Shown here in pieces: positions 14,299 to 24,332 of a DNA stretch of 53,923 nt; the first letter of the stretch is position 1, and each line of letters begins with the position of its first letter. The DNA lies in assembly GCA_946614295.1 (NCBI GenBank), contig CAMOGT010000008.1, positions 1 to 53,923 of the forward strand, written 5' to 3'. The DNA comes from an uncultured Bacteroidales bacterium (GTDB taxonomy: Bacteria > Bacteroidota > Bacteroidia > Bacteroidales > Paludibacteraceae). The notes beneath the pieces were generated by a model, which worked only from the letters and a program-made list of their open reading frames with translations, had not been told where the DNA came from and did no database searches. The position numbers were made by a program, and so were the translations under genes.

Positions 14299-15288
14299 AT
14301 GACGTATCTGATCCTTCGGCTGGCGACTCTGGGCAATGTAGCGATGACGGTTCCCGTTATTGCCTCGCTCAGCAAGCGCTATCCGAATGATCGGTTCATC
14401 GTCGCGAGCAAGAAGAAACTGGATGCCATGTTCGCCACCATGCCGAACGTCACTTTTCATGAAGTGGACAACCGCCTGGATTGGAACGGAGTCGTGGCGT
14501 TATGGCGAAGACTACGCGATGAAGTGGATGCCGTGATCGACCTGCAGAAAATACCCAAGACCATCGTCTTAGGCAGTTTGATGAGACTGAGTGGCAAACC
14601 GGTCACACGCATTCATTACGGCAGGCTCCGCAAACATCTGATCACCGCCTTCGGAATAGGCAAGACGCCGTTACCCTCGGAGTTCGCGCGCTATAGGGAT
14701 GCTTTCCGGCGCGCAGGGTTGGAGACCGATGAGACTTTTGAGAGCCTGCCGAAGAATGACACCGTTGCGAAAATGGTGGCCGACACATTCGGCGAAAAAA
14801 AAGGACGATGGATAGGCTTGGCACCTTTCGCCAAATCGAAATCGAACATGCTTCCCTACCGGGTAACGAAAGATATTATTGACAAACTGAGTCAGGATGC
14901 GGACACGCGTATCTTCTTGTTCGGAGCGGGGAAGGTAGAATGCGAGATGCTACGCCAATGGGCAAAGGTTTTTCCTCGCACGGAGAGTGTCGCCGGGAGG
15001 TTACAACTCAAAGAGGAGTTGGAGCTGATGCGGAAATTGGATGTCATGATCTGCATGGACAGCGCCAATCAGCATTTAGCAAGTCTGGTAGGGTTGAGAG
15101 CCATCAGCGTATGGTGCGCCACGGATCCGGTCATCGGTTTTGCGGGGTGGAAACAAAATCCCGAGGATATCATCCATCGCAACGATTTACGATGCAGGCC
15201 CTGTACTTGCCACGGGACTAATCATTGCAGGTATAGAAATTACGCCTGCCGACAGATAGAAGCAGAAACAATAATTGAACATATATGA
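14299..15288 (+). CDS. Glycosyltransferase family 9 (heptosyltransferase-like)
   Basis: Adds a heptose or similar sugar during lipopolysaccharide core assembly at the inner face of the cytoplasmic membrane. The N-terminus MTYLILRLATLGNVAMTVPVI is the family's Rossmann start, and the C-terminal part holds ICMDSANQHLASLVGLRAISVW (about residues 251-272), the GT9 nucleotide-sugar region. The 329-residue length is normal. The C-terminus is cysteine rich (CRPCTCHGTNHCRYRNYACRQ). The stop overlaps parA (ATGA). The donor could be the GDP-heptose made by the 32-35 kb cluster or an ADP-heptose. The sequence does not decide. Confidence 0.85.
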   Translation: MTYLILRLATLGNVAMTVPVIASLSKRYPNDRFIVASKKKLDAMFATMPNVTFHEVDNRLDWNGVVALWRRLRDEVDAVIDLQKIPKTIVLGSLMRLSGKPVTRIHYGRLRKHLITAFGIGKTPLPSEFARYRDAFRRAGLETDETFESLPKNDTVAKMVADTFGEKKGRWIGLAPFAKSKSNMLPYRVTKDIIDKLSQDADTRIFLFGAGKVECEMLRQWAKVFPRTESVAGRLQLKEELELMRKLDVMICMDSANQHLASLVGLRAISVWCATDPVIGFAGWKQNPEDIIHRNDLRCRPCTCHGTNHCRYRNYACRQIEAETIIEHI

Positions 15289-16049
15289 GTAAGATTATTT
15301 CATTAGCAAACCAAAAGGGAGGAGTCGGCAAAACGACAACCTCTATCAATTTGGCTGCAGCACTTGCCAAACTGGGCAAGAAAGTGCTATTGATCGATGC
15401 TGACCCGCAGGCGAATACCTCGTCCGGTCTGGGTATAGAGATCCGCGAATTGAGCAACACGATATATGAGTGTCTGGTGAACGGCGTTGATCCCCATGAG
15501 GCCATCGTTCCGACAAGTACGAAGGGGCTAAGCATGATCCCGAGCCACATTGATCTGGTGGGAGCCGAAATTGAGATGCTGAACATGGAGCACCGTGAGC
15601 AGCTGCTGAAAAACATTCTGAATCAGGTACGCGACGAGTACGACTATATTCTGATTGACTGCAGTCCGTCGTTAGGTCTGATCACCGTCAACGCATTGAC
15701 AGCCAGCGACAGTGTCATCATCCCTGTTCAGTGCGAGTTCTTTGCGCTCGAGGGCATTGCGAAGCTGCTCAATACGATCAAGATCATCAAATCAAAGCTG
15801 AACCCGCAACTGAAAATCGAGGGTTTCCTGCTGACGATGTTCGATAACCGCCTGCGGCTGAGCAATCAGGTCTATGAAGAAGTGAAACGCCATTTCGGTG
15901 ACTTGGTATTCAATACCGTCATTGCGCGCAACGTACGTCTGAGCGAGGCTCCTTCTCATGGAGTATCGGTTCTGGAGTACGACGCTTCCTCCAAAGGAGC
16001 AAAGAATTATACCGCATTAGCCAAAGAACTTATTGCACGAAACAAATGA
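15285..16049 (+). CDS. parA: Chromosome-partition ATPase ParA (Soj)
   Basis: Walker-type ATPase that moves ParB-bound origins. The deviant Walker A KGGVGKTTTS lies at residues 10-19, Walker A' around DADPQANTSSGL at 39-50, and Walker B at YILIDCSPSLG near 122-132. Length 254 fits the short chromosomal form without an N-terminal HTH. It overlaps the stop of the upstream glycosyltransferase gene and the start of parB, each by 4 bases. I see no parS-like palindrome in the window, so the origin need not be here. Confidence 0.95.
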   Translation: MSKIISLANQKGGVGKTTTSINLAAALAKLGKKVLLIDADPQANTSSGLGIEIRELSNTIYECLVNGVDPHEAIVPTSTKGLSMIPSHIDLVGAEIEMLNMEHREQLLKNILNQVRDEYDYILIDCSPSLGLITVNALTASDSVIIPVQCEFFALEGIAKLLNTIKIIKSKLNPQLKIEGFLLTMFDNRLRLSNQVYEEVKRHFGDLVFNTVIARNVRLSEAPSHGVSVLEYDASSKGAKNYTALAKELIARNK

Positions 16050-16879
16050 AAAAAATGACAGGACTTGGGCGAGGATTAGATGCCTTGATCGACACCTCGC
16101 ACGTAGATACCAACGGCGGCAGTTCTATCTCCGAGATAGCACTCAGCGCCATTGTCGCCAACCCCGATCAGCCGCGACGGAATTTTGACGAGGAGGCGCT
16201 GCAAGAGTTGGCCGATTCTATCCGCGAGCACGGCGTGATTTCCCCTATCACGCTGCGCGACAACGGAGACGGCAGTTATATGATTATCGCCGGTGAGCGC
16301 CGTTTCAGGGCAAGCAAGATAGCCGGGCTGGATCGCATCCCGGCATACATCCGTACCGCCAAAGACGAGCAGGTGATGGAATGGGCGCTGATCGAGAATA
16401 TCCAGCGCGAGGATCTGGACGCCATTGAGATTGCGCTGGCTTACCAGCGGCTGATGGACGATTATAATCTGACCCAGGAGCGGATGTCGGAGCGCGTAGG
16501 AAAGAAACGTGCAACCATAGCCAATTATCTGCGCCTGCTCAAATTGCCGGCAGAGATACAAGTCGGTATCAAAGAGAAAAAGATTGAGATGGGACATGCC
16601 CGCGCGATCTTAGGCAGCCCCTCGGCGGAAAGACAGTTGGCGCTATACCAACGGATTCTGAAAGAGGGTTTATCAGTCCGCAAGGTAGAGGAGTTGGCAC
16701 AGGAAGACAAGAAAGTACAGAGCCGGAAGGCGAAGGAAAAGAAAGAGAACCCTTACGCCTCGCTGGAGCAGGAACTATGCGCAGCAAGCGGCATGAATAT
16801 CAAGATCCAGGAGGGGAAAGTGGTCATTGCGTTTGGCAACGAGGAAGAGTTAGCGCACATCGCTGATAAGTTACGTTGA
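16046..16879 (+). CDS. parB: ParB/Spo0J partition protein
   Basis: Centromere-binding CTPase clamp. The ParB N-terminal domain carries the CTP-binding motif in IIAGERRFRASK (about residues 85-96), followed by a helix-turn-helix (about 145-175, with TQERMSERVGKKRATIANYLRLL) and a C-terminal dimerisation domain. Length 277 is normal. It starts at ATG 16046 inside the parA stop region and overlaps the next gene by 4 bases. Confidence 0.95.
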   Translation: MKKMTGLGRGLDALIDTSHVDTNGGSSISEIALSAIVANPDQPRRNFDEEALQELADSIREHGVISPITLRDNGDGSYMIIAGERRFRASKIAGLDRIPAYIRTAKDEQVMEWALIENIQREDLDAIEIALAYQRLMDDYNLTQERMSERVGKKRATIANYLRLLKLPAEIQVGIKEKKIEMGHARAILGSPSAERQLALYQRILKEGLSVRKVEELAQEDKKVQSRKAKEKKENPYASLEQELCAASGMNIKIQEGKVVIAFGNEEELAHIADKLR

Positions 16880-17472
16880 AACGACTTCTCACCATATTAC
16901 TATTAGGCATAGTGGCGCTACCGATAATGGCGCAACAGGATAGTACCAGCACCTGGTTCCAGAAACCGGATGCCGGCAAAGCGGTGTGGTTGGGCGTGAT
17001 CTGCCCGGGTGCCGGACAGATATACAACAAATCGTACTGGAAACTGCCGATTGTATATGGCGCGTTCATGGGATGCGGATATGCCATCAGCATGATGCAG
17101 AACCGGTATAGCGGCTACAAAACGGCGTATCTGGATCTGTATAAAGATGTGCAAGCCGGAACGGTAGGAACCGATGCGAGCAAGAGCTATATCGCCGTGA
17201 TGCCTGATGGATATGATATGGACCGGGTGGGAGGAGCCAATACCTGGATGAATACGCTCAAAAACCGGCAGAACACCTATCGGAGGTACCGCGACTACTC
17301 GATTTTGGCTACCGTGGCAGTCTATGCTTTGAGCCTGATAGATGCGTACGTGGATGCCCAATTGTTTGATTTCGACATCTCGCCGGATCTGACGCTCAAT
17401 GTAGAGCCGCAGATTTATTATGATTTACAGCACCAACAGAGTGCAGAACTAAAATTAGCTATACAGTTTTGA
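16876..17472 (+). CDS. DUF5683 domain protein
   Basis: A 198-residue exported or membrane protein of the Bacteroidota DUF5683 family, often found just after parB. It has a signal peptide (residues 1-15), then KAVWLGVICPGAGQIYNKSYWKLPIVYGAFMGCGY (partly hydrophobic, about 28-62) and another hydrophobic segment near 140-155. It starts at TTG 16876 by 4-base overlap with the parB stop. Function unknown. Confidence 0.85.
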   Translation: MKRLLTILLLGIVALPIMAQQDSTSTWFQKPDAGKAVWLGVICPGAGQIYNKSYWKLPIVYGAFMGCGYAISMMQNRYSGYKTAYLDLYKDVQAGTVGTDASKSYIAVMPDGYDMDRVGGANTWMNTLKNRQNTYRRYRDYSILATVAVYALSLIDAYVDAQLFDFDISPDLTLNVEPQIYYDLQHQQSAELKLAIQF

Positions 17473-18830
17473 AAAAAAGTTTAGGAATAGTATTATTCAG
17501 TCTATGTGCCTCGCTGACGATGTGGGCACAGGAAGCCGTGATGCACACGGATAGTCTGGAGAAGGACAGCATGAGTATCGAGTCGCTGGAGTTAGTGCCG
17601 ATGACGGTCGCCAATAACGATAGTATCGTAACGGAAGATTCAATCGCTGAGGAGATACCGGTAATACCGTTTTACAAATTATGGAACGACAGCAACCTGA
17701 CGGATATCGAGATGCGGACTCTGGATTGGAGTCTGCAATGGTTGGATACAACCGACTGCGTAGCGGTACATGACACCACAACCCTGCCCGACTCGGTTTA
17801 TAAAGCCCGGCTGCAGGCGTTGCCATGCGTAGTGGAGTTGCCATACAACGAGCGCGTGCGGGCGTTCATCTTAAGGTATGTAAAACGCAACCCGAAGCAG
17901 GTAGCGCGGATGATGCGCATGAGCGAGTACTACTTCCCGATATTCGAAGAAGCATTGGGGAGGTATAAACTGCCCTATGAGTTGAAATACGTGCCTATCA
18001 TTGAGTCGGCGCTTAATCCTACGGCGCGTTCGTATGTCGGAGCGGCAGGATTATGGCAGTTCATGCCGGCGACAGGAAAACTCTTCGGGCTGGAGATCAA
18101 CTCGCTGGTGGACGAACGAATGGATCCTATCAAATCCACGGAGGCGGCGTGCCGGTTCCTTAGTAGTATGTATAGCGTTTACCGGGATTGGAACCTGGTC
18201 ATCGCGGCGTATAACTGCGGTAGCGGCAATGTGAACAAAGCCATCCGCAGAGCCGGAGGCAAACGCGATTTCTGGTCTATCTATCCCTACCTCCCGCGCG
18301 AAACACGCAACTATGTTCCTATCTTCATTGCTGCCAATTATGCAATGAATTACGGTCAGGAACACGGTATCTGCAAAGCTCCTGCGGAGAAAGTGATGAT
18401 CACCGATACCATCAAGACCACCCAGCGGCTTCATCTGGAGCAGGTCAGCAAGAGTCTGGATATCTCGATGGAAGAGTTACGGCGACTCAACCCGCAATAC
18501 TCCCGGGATATTCTACCGGGCGGCACAAGCTATGCACTATGCTTGCCGGCGGACAAAGTAGGACTCTTTATTGACCAGGAGGACAGCATCCGCGCCTATA
18601 AAGCCGACAGTCTGATCAATAACAGACGGTCGGAGATCGATATGGCGAAAGTGACATCCATCAGCGGAGCATACCGCGTAAACGGCGTCACGTATTACAC
18701 CATCAAGAAAGGCGACACCTTGAGTGGTATTGCCAAGAAATTCCACTGCTCAGTCAAGCAGTTGAAACAATGGAACGGACTGAAAAGCGATGCTATCCGG
18801 GATGGTAAGAAACTGAAGATTCGCAAGTAA
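17469..18830 (+). CDS. MltD-like lytic transglycosylase with LysM
   Basis: Cuts the glycan strands of peptidoglycan in the periplasm. The signal peptide is residues 1-20. The SLT domain spans about 145-300, with the catalytic Glu in VPIIESALNPTARSYVGAAG (about 175-194) followed by GLWQFMPATGK. One C-terminal LysM domain (about 405-453, YTIKKGDTLSGIAKKF) binds peptidoglycan, and a partial LysM-like segment lies near 315-365. The start is TTG 17469, overlapping the previous stop. Gene order parA-parB-DUF5683-transglycosylase is common in Bacteroidales. Confidence 0.9.
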   Translation: MKKSLGIVLFSLCASLTMWAQEAVMHTDSLEKDSMSIESLELVPMTVANNDSIVTEDSIAEEIPVIPFYKLWNDSNLTDIEMRTLDWSLQWLDTTDCVAVHDTTTLPDSVYKARLQALPCVVELPYNERVRAFILRYVKRNPKQVARMMRMSEYYFPIFEEALGRYKLPYELKYVPIIESALNPTARSYVGAAGLWQFMPATGKLFGLEINSLVDERMDPIKSTEAACRFLSSMYSVYRDWNLVIAAYNCGSGNVNKAIRRAGGKRDFWSIYPYLPRETRNYVPIFIAANYAMNYGQEHGICKAPAEKVMITDTIKTTQRLHLEQVSKSLDISMEELRRLNPQYSRDILPGGTSYALCLPADKVGLFIDQEDSIRAYKADSLINNRRSEIDMAKVTSISGAYRVNGVTYYTIKKGDTLSGIAKKFHCSVKQLKQWNGLKSDAIRDGKKLKIRK

Positions 18831-19156
18831 TGGAAGAAGAAAAGATATATTACTCGCTCCGCGAGACGGAGAAAGCGACCGGCATCCCTGCCTCTACCTT
18901 GCGGTATTGGGAACAACAGTTTGACGAACTCAGCCCGCGCAAAGACGGCCATGGGAACCGCTATTATACGCGTGAGGATCAGGAACTTATCAAACGAATC
19001 AAATATATCCGCGACGAGCTGAAGATCACGCGTATTGAGGCTATCAAGAAAGAATTGGTCACCAACGGCAAACGCTCCGACGAGCGCCAAGCTGCGCTGG
19101 AAATCCTATTGCGCGTCAAAGAAGAGTTATGTGAAATACGAAAAATGATAAAATAA
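18830..19156 (+). CDS. MerR-family transcriptional regulator (small)
   Basis: A 108-residue DNA-binding protein. The winged helix of MerR type is clear at residues 5-75 (YYSLRETEKATGIPASTLRYWEQQF, 6-30, and the HGNRYYTREDQELI wing). The remaining helix is short and has no ligand-binding domain, so no effector can be proposed. ATG 18830 overlaps the previous stop by one base, so it is probably co-transcribed. It ends one base before the YfhO gene. Confidence 0.88.
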   Translation: MEEEKIYYSLRETEKATGIPASTLRYWEQQFDELSPRKDGHGNRYYTREDQELIKRIKYIRDELKITRIEAIKKELVTNGKRSDERQAALEILLRVKEELCEIRKMIK

Positions 19157-19157
19157 T

Positions 19158-21602
19158 ATGAAAATAGATTGGAAAAAAATTACGCCCTATTTGGTCGCAT
19201 TGGTAGTGTTTATCGGCTTTGCCGTGCTGTACTGCAGTCCCCAACTCAGCGGGAAAGTGCTGGTGCAGGGAGATATTAACAGTTGGAAAGGAATGTCCAA
19301 TGAGGCGCGCACGTACTACCAAGAGACCGGAGAAGTCACCTGGTGGACCAACTCTATGTTTGGTGGTATGCCTACCTATCAAATTTCCGGACGTGTAGAA
19401 TCTGCACATATCGCAGGTTGGTGGAGACGGCTTTTCCAAAATACATTAGGCGAACCGCCTGCAGCTATCTGCTTGTATTTCATCGGTTTCTTCATCATGC
19501 TCCTCTGCTTCGGTATCAATCCTTGGTTAGCCATCATCGGAGCGTTGGCAATAGGTCTATCGTCTTATTTCTTCCTTATCATTCCTGCCGGACATATGTC
19601 CAAAGCCTTTGCGCTCGGTGCTTTAGCCCCCATTATCGGCGGTATCTATGCGCTGTTCCGGAAACGCTATTGGCTGGGAATCCCGATGATCCTGATTTTC
19701 GCACCATATGGCATTCTGCTGCATCCGCAGATGACCTATTACATCGGTATGCTGTTAGGTGTGATGGTGATTGCGGAGATCGTCATGGCATGTATAGAGA
19801 AGGACTGGAAAGGACTTGGTATCAGCCTCGGCATCATGGTTCTTTGCGTCGGCCTGATCTACGGATCGCGTCTGAGCAGCCTGAAGATGAATAATTCCTA
19901 TCTCAAAGAAACCATGCGTGGCGGACATAGCGAACTCACCAAACAAGCGGCGGACAAACCGGCCGAAGGTCTGGACATCAAATACGCTACCGACTGGAGT
20001 TACGGCAAGGCAGAGACCATGACACTGCTTATCCCGAACTGGGAAGGCGGTGCCAGCGGATATAACTTAGGAAAGGATAGCCAGTTAAGCCAAGCCATGC
20101 GCAGGCAGGGTGTACCCAAAAGGGACGCCGAGCAGTTCTGCTCCCAAGCCCCGACTTACCATGGCGAGAAGATGTTCACCAGCGGAGCCGTCTATGTGGG
20201 AGCAGTCGTTTGTTTCCTCTTCCTTTTAGGTCTGCTGATTGTCCCGGGACCGTACAAATGGGCATTGCTTTTCGCGACCCTCATGTCCATCTTCCTCGCA
20301 TGGGGAAAGAATATGATGTGGTTGACGGAAATCTTCTTCAACTACTTCCCGATGTACAATAAGTTCCGCGCAGTAGAGTCTATCTTGGTAGTAGCGGAGA
20401 TTACCATGCCGCTATTGGGCTTCTTGGGATTACAAAAAATCATCAACCGTGAGGTCGAGTGGTCCAAACTCCGTCGCAGTATGCTGATTGCCGGAGGCGT
20501 GACTGCCGGTATCTGTCTGTTCGCAGCATTCTTTGCCGGTTCTTTCAATATGACGAGCAGCTTTGATGCGCAATGGAAAGGACAAGTACCGCAATGGTTA
20601 TACGATGCCATTTTGGATCAACGCACCGCTATGCTCCGTGCGGATGCTTGGAGAAGCTTGGTGTTTGTTACACTGGGCTTTGCCCTCACTTTCTGGTACG
20701 CGTGGCAGCAAAATAAAGAAGCTAAGACAAAGAATACCGCCATTTTCGTTGGTGTGTTGGGACTCTTGATTTTAGCAGATATGATCCCCGTAGACAAGCG
20801 TTTCTTCAACGATGACAATTTCGTCAAAGCGAAAGATAATGCCGCCTATTTTGCGATGCAGCCTTGGGAAGAACAGATCCTGCAAGACGAATCTCTTGAC
20901 TACCGCGTGCTCAATCTCAACACCAACACCTTCAATGACGCACGAACCAGCTATCGTCTCAAATCGGTCGGAGGATACTCTGCTGTGAAGCTACGCCGCT
21001 ACCAGGATCTTATTGACGAGCATATCAGCAAGATGAACTGGAGCGTACTCAATATGCTCAACACCAAGTATATCGTAACACGGCAAGGCGTCTATCCCAA
21101 TGCCGAAGCGATGGGTAATGCGTGGTTTGTCAATGACGTGCAGTTTGTTCCCACACCGGACGATGAGAGTGCAGCACTCAATACATTGGATCTCACGAAA
21201 ACCGCTGTATCTGACGAGCGTTTCCGCGATGTCCTCACATGTACCGGCTTACCCGATGCAGAAGATCAAATCGAACTGACGGACTACAAACCCAATGCCC
21301 TCACCTATCGTACCCATACGACGAATGACCGCATTGCCGTCTTCTCCGAAATCTACTATCCGGACGGTTGGAATCTCACCGTGGATGGTCAAGAAATCCC
21401 CATCGGTCGTGTGAACTACGTCCTCCGTGCAGCTGTAATCCCTGCCGGAGATCACACTCTTTCCATGACCTTCTACCCCAGCCAACTCAAATGGGAACCG
21501 CTCTGCATCGCCTTAGTGATCCTTGCGCTCCTCATCTCCCTCTGCTGCCTCACATGGCCGTTATGGAGAAAATACGTTTCGAAAAAAGAGTTGCTCAGCT
21601 GA
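19158..21602 (+). CDS. YfhO-family membrane protein (GT-C-like)
   Basis: An 814-residue inner-membrane protein with about a dozen transmembrane segments and a C-terminal extracytoplasmic domain (about 590-775) before a last membrane helix. YfhO proteins are GT-C-like enzymes implicated in glycosylating envelope polymers such as lipoteichoic acid in Firmicutes. In Bacteroidota the substrate is unknown. The Asp/Asn-rich start VLVQGDINSWKGMSNEA (about 33-49) is typical. It ends the long plus-strand run and overlaps the convergent glycosyltransferase by 8 bases. Confidence 0.85.
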   Translation: MKIDWKKITPYLVALVVFIGFAVLYCSPQLSGKVLVQGDINSWKGMSNEARTYYQETGEVTWWTNSMFGGMPTYQISGRVESAHIAGWWRRLFQNTLGEPPAAICLYFIGFFIMLLCFGINPWLAIIGALAIGLSSYFFLIIPAGHMSKAFALGALAPIIGGIYALFRKRYWLGIPMILIFAPYGILLHPQMTYYIGMLLGVMVIAEIVMACIEKDWKGLGISLGIMVLCVGLIYGSRLSSLKMNNSYLKETMRGGHSELTKQAADKPAEGLDIKYATDWSYGKAETMTLLIPNWEGGASGYNLGKDSQLSQAMRRQGVPKRDAEQFCSQAPTYHGEKMFTSGAVYVGAVVCFLFLLGLLIVPGPYKWALLFATLMSIFLAWGKNMMWLTEIFFNYFPMYNKFRAVESILVVAEITMPLLGFLGLQKIINREVEWSKLRRSMLIAGGVTAGICLFAAFFAGSFNMTSSFDAQWKGQVPQWLYDAILDQRTAMLRADAWRSLVFVTLGFALTFWYAWQQNKEAKTKNTAIFVGVLGLLILADMIPVDKRFFNDDNFVKAKDNAAYFAMQPWEEQILQDESLDYRVLNLNTNTFNDARTSYRLKSVGGYSAVKLRRYQDLIDEHISKMNWSVLNMLNTKYIVTRQGVYPNAEAMGNAWFVNDVQFVPTPDDESAALNTLDLTKTAVSDERFRDVLTCTGLPDAEDQIELTDYKPNALTYRTHTTNDRIAVFSEIYYPDGWNLTVDGQEIPIGRVNYVLRAAVIPAGDHTLSMTFYPSQLKWEPLCIALVILALLISLCCLTWPLWRKYVSKKELLS

Positions 21603-22695
21603 GCAACTCTTTAAATTTCTTCTCCACGGCTTGTGTGGAATAATTATCCAGAAAGCACTGCCGGCCGGCTTGGTTAAACCGCGGACGGGGATGCTGTACA
21701 AATTCTTGGATAGCAGCGATAAACTCCTCTGCATTATTGCATCGCCAAGCACTGACTCCTTGCTCTATCGCGTAGCCTTCCAATGCTTCGTCTGTAGCGA
21801 GGATATTCTTGCCATACATAAGACTTTCACAGGTCTTGACCTTCATCCCGCTTCCGGCGAAGATAGGCAGAATCATTATATCCGCTTCCACGAAATAGGG
21901 CGCTAAATCAGGCACATCGGATAGGACTTCTATTCCGGCTAATAACTCCGGTTGTTCTTCTTTCAGTTTCCCCATTCCTTTGCCGACTATCTTCACCTCT
22001 ATATCCACGTGCGGATAGACGTTTTTCATGAACCATACTATTCCTTCTGTATTGGCTAAGAAATAGGCGCCCATCAATAAACATAACGGGCGCTTCTGTG
22101 TCATGCTCTTATTATCCGTCTGTGCGCCATTGAGTCTGTCCTCCAATACGACCGGTATCGTTATTTCCGCATCTCTGTTATAACGCTGCATCAGTTCTGC
22201 TCTATCTCTCTCATTTAGTACAATTGCTATATCCGAGTTGTCGCAGCTCCATCGGTCATTCTTATCTGCGCACAGAATAAGCACGTTCCTGAACGGGAGA
22301 TGTTTGGGCATCTTGGCTTCCATATATAGCACTTCTATATTCTGGAAAGAAATGATTATTCTGCCTTTGTAGCCGGCTCTTTTGAGAGCTTTTGCCACCA
22401 CGCCAAACAGGCTTCTATCTATGAACACATAATCATACTCCTCCGCCTGTTTCACTATCTTCTTCACTTTCGCCGGTGTAAGTCCCATGAAATAGCCGAA
22501 CGGGATATAGAAAAAAGCCTTGATATATTCATAGATTGTACTTTTTCCTTGCTTTTCGTGAAGATAGAATACAGTTACATTTTCTTTGCCCAGCACGCGA
22601 CAAAGCATATCCAGGTTTTTCTTCGTCCCTTGATCACCGCCATTCATTATTGCCCCAAAGGGTCTATATTGTATAAACAATAGTTGTTTGCTCAT
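21595..22695 (-). CDS. Glycosyltransferase, GT-B fold (GT4-like)
   Basis: A 366-residue cytoplasmic glycosyltransferase, last gene of the minus-strand glycan block. The N-terminal domain starts LLFIQYRPFGAIMNGGDQG. The C-terminal nucleotide-sugar domain (about 195-366) contains GSGMKVKTCESLMYGKNILAT (about 290-310), the GT4 motif region. Sugar donor and acceptor are unknown. The stop overlaps the convergent YfhO gene by 8 bases. Confidence 0.85.
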   Translation of the reverse strand: MSKQLLFIQYRPFGAIMNGGDQGTKKNLDMLCRVLGKENVTVFYLHEKQGKSTIYEYIKAFFYIPFGYFMGLTPAKVKKIVKQAEEYDYVFIDRSLFGVVAKALKRAGYKGRIIISFQNIEVLYMEAKMPKHLPFRNVLILCADKNDRWSCDNSDIAIVLNERDRAELMQRYNRDAEITIPVVLEDRLNGAQTDNKSMTQKRPLCLLMGAYFLANTEGIVWFMKNVYPHVDIEVKIVGKGMGKLKEEQPELLAGIEVLSDVPDLAPYFVEADIMILPIFAGSGMKVKTCESLMYGKNILATDEALEGYAIEQGVSAWRCNNAEEFIAAIQEFVQHPRPRFNQAGRQCFLDNYSTQAVEKKFKELLS

Positions 22696-22701
22696 TACTA
22701 C

Positions 22702-23769
22702 TTAACGCCTAAATAGTATAACGTATATTTTTTTTGCCACAACATCTAATCCTCCATTTAATTTTTCAAGCCATCTGGGCCAACGTTGATGGTAGCGATG
22801 CCAATAACTGATATATTCTATTCGCAGTAATTTATTGTCCGCATATAATTTAGGATGTAATTGATAAGCGGTGCATATTGAACTATACTTCTCATCAATC
22901 TTATGCAGTTCTTCAGCATTAAAATTCTCCCTCGGTACATCTAAAAGAAAGAATTTATATAGCATCCTAAGACGATTCTCAAAATATTTCTTCATCCACA
23001 GACCACGCTGTGGTGACAATGTATCTTTATTTTCTCCGTAATATTCGAACATTGTATCTGTCAATTTGAGAAGTTGATCCAAACTTTTTTGCATCACTTT
23101 TGGATCCATCGTTTGCCCTTCTCTATCAAGATTATACTGGTATAGATTTAGATTACAGAAACAGATTGTTTGGGCATAAAACGTAGGATAACATGACCAC
23201 TCTGTGTCTGTATAACTAATCCCTTCCGTTTGTCGATAATGATGACTACGGAGCATTTCCGCTCGATAGGTTAATGCGTGCATTAAGAAATAACGAATAT
23301 ATCCATCTTTGAGCACCTCATCTAACATATATACTTTCCCATATTCGTATGGTTCACGCCCCATAGTATTATATCGTACAACCTCACTATTCTTTGCACC
23401 AATCTGCGTGAAGTGTGTGATAATCATATCCGCATCCGTCTCTGACAATATATTCAGATACTTTGATAATGCATCCGTATCAAACCAATCATCCGAATCT
23501 AATATTTTAACGTATTTTCCTTTTACTATCGGTAGCGCGGCATTGATGGTAGAACCGTAATTTCCATTAGGTTTATCTATCACGGTGACTATGTCAGGAT
23601 ATTTCGCCTGATATTTCTGAGCAACCTGAAGCGAATGATCTTTACTTCCATCGTTGACTACACAAACCTCTAATCTATCCGCTCCTTTCACATATACCAA
23701 ACTATCCAAACAACGAGGCAATAACGCCTCCATGTTATATGTAGGTATAATGACTGATAAGATTTTCAT
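22702..23769 (-). CDS. Glycosyltransferase family 2
   Basis: A 355-residue GT-A transferase. LSVIIPTYNMEALLPRCLDSL at the N-terminus, DGSKDHS (near residue 45) and the DxD motif in ILDSDDWFDTDA (about 90-101) are clear. I start it at 23769 because this ATG overlaps the upstream stop as ATGA and gives the normal family N-terminus. An ATG at 23781 would add MEKN. Codon use and base composition are AT-richer than in the flanking operons. Confidence 0.88.
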   Translation of the reverse strand: MKILSVIIPTYNMEALLPRCLDSLVYVKGADRLEVCVVNDGSKDHSLQVAQKYQAKYPDIVTVIDKPNGNYGSTINAALPIVKGKYVKILDSDDWFDTDALSKYLNILSETDADMIITHFTQIGAKNSEVVRYNTMGREPYEYGKVYMLDEVLKDGYIRYFLMHALTYRAEMLRSHHYRQTEGISYTDTEWSCYPTFYAQTICFCNLNLYQYNLDREGQTMDPKVMQKSLDQLLKLTDTMFEYYGENKDTLSPQRGLWMKKYFENRLRMLYKFFLLDVPRENFNAEELHKIDEKYSSICTAYQLHPKLYADNKLLRIEYISYWHRYHQRWPRWLEKLNGGLDVVAKKIYVILFRR

Positions 23770-24320
23770 ATTTTTTTCCATAACTTGGTTTGTGCATCAT
23801 ATTGTTTGACAACTCGTGCGGGTGCACCAACCGCCACAGAGTAATCCGGGATATCTGCTAACACAACAGAATTAGCTCCAATAACACAATGTTTGCCAAT
23901 AGAAGCGCCCAATACACATACATTTTCACCCAGCCATGATCCCTCTCCAATATAAACATGACGAAGCCGCTCTAATGGCTGTTTCACAATCGGCTGAGTT
24001 ATATCGCTATATTGATGAGATGCATCTAATATAGTTACTCGATCCGCTGTAAGTACATCTTTTTCAATTATAATCGAAGATGCTGAAACTATTCGGTTAA
24101 GATGACCTAGGCGGCAACCGTCTTCTATGCGGATAAAACCGGGATATCTTGCATCTACAGCGATATATGCAGAATGAGCAACATATACATCATTCCCTAT
24201 TTCCATGTATCTTTCCCCCTTCAAAGCCATGGGAGATACCATTTTACTTCGCTTGCCAAACGATTTAAATTTAAAAGGATATACAAATATGGAATGTAAT
24301 ACATCTGTAAGTCGTGACAT
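23766..24320 (-). CDS. Hexapeptide-repeat O-acetyltransferase
   Basis: A 184-residue left-handed beta-helix acyltransferase, likely acetylating a sugar hydroxyl on a surface glycan with acetyl-CoA. The hexapeptide repeats run from about residue 40 to 160, and ASIGKHCVIGANSVVLADIPDYSVAVGAPARVV (a hallmark C-terminal segment, given here in two parts: ASIGKHCVIGANSV and PDYSVAVGAPARVV) is typical of the CatB/WbbJ/WcaF group. It overlaps the downstream GT2 gene by 4 bases. Confidence 0.85.
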   Translation of the reverse strand: MSRLTDVLHSIFVYPFKFKSFGKRSKMVSPMALKGERYMEIGNDVYVAHSAYIAVDARYPGFIRIEDGCRLGHLNRIVSASSIIIEKDVLTADRVTILDASHQYSDITQPIVKQPLERLRHVYIGEGSWLGENVCVLGASIGKHCVIGANSVVLADIPDYSVAVGAPARVVKQYDAQTKLWKKI

Positions 24321-24332
24321 ATTCTAAAAAAA

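Noticed and set aside
15285..16879. parS centromere or replication origin next to parAB
   Set aside because: I found no parS-like 16-nt palindrome in the window and no dnaA or origin-type AT-rich box cluster.
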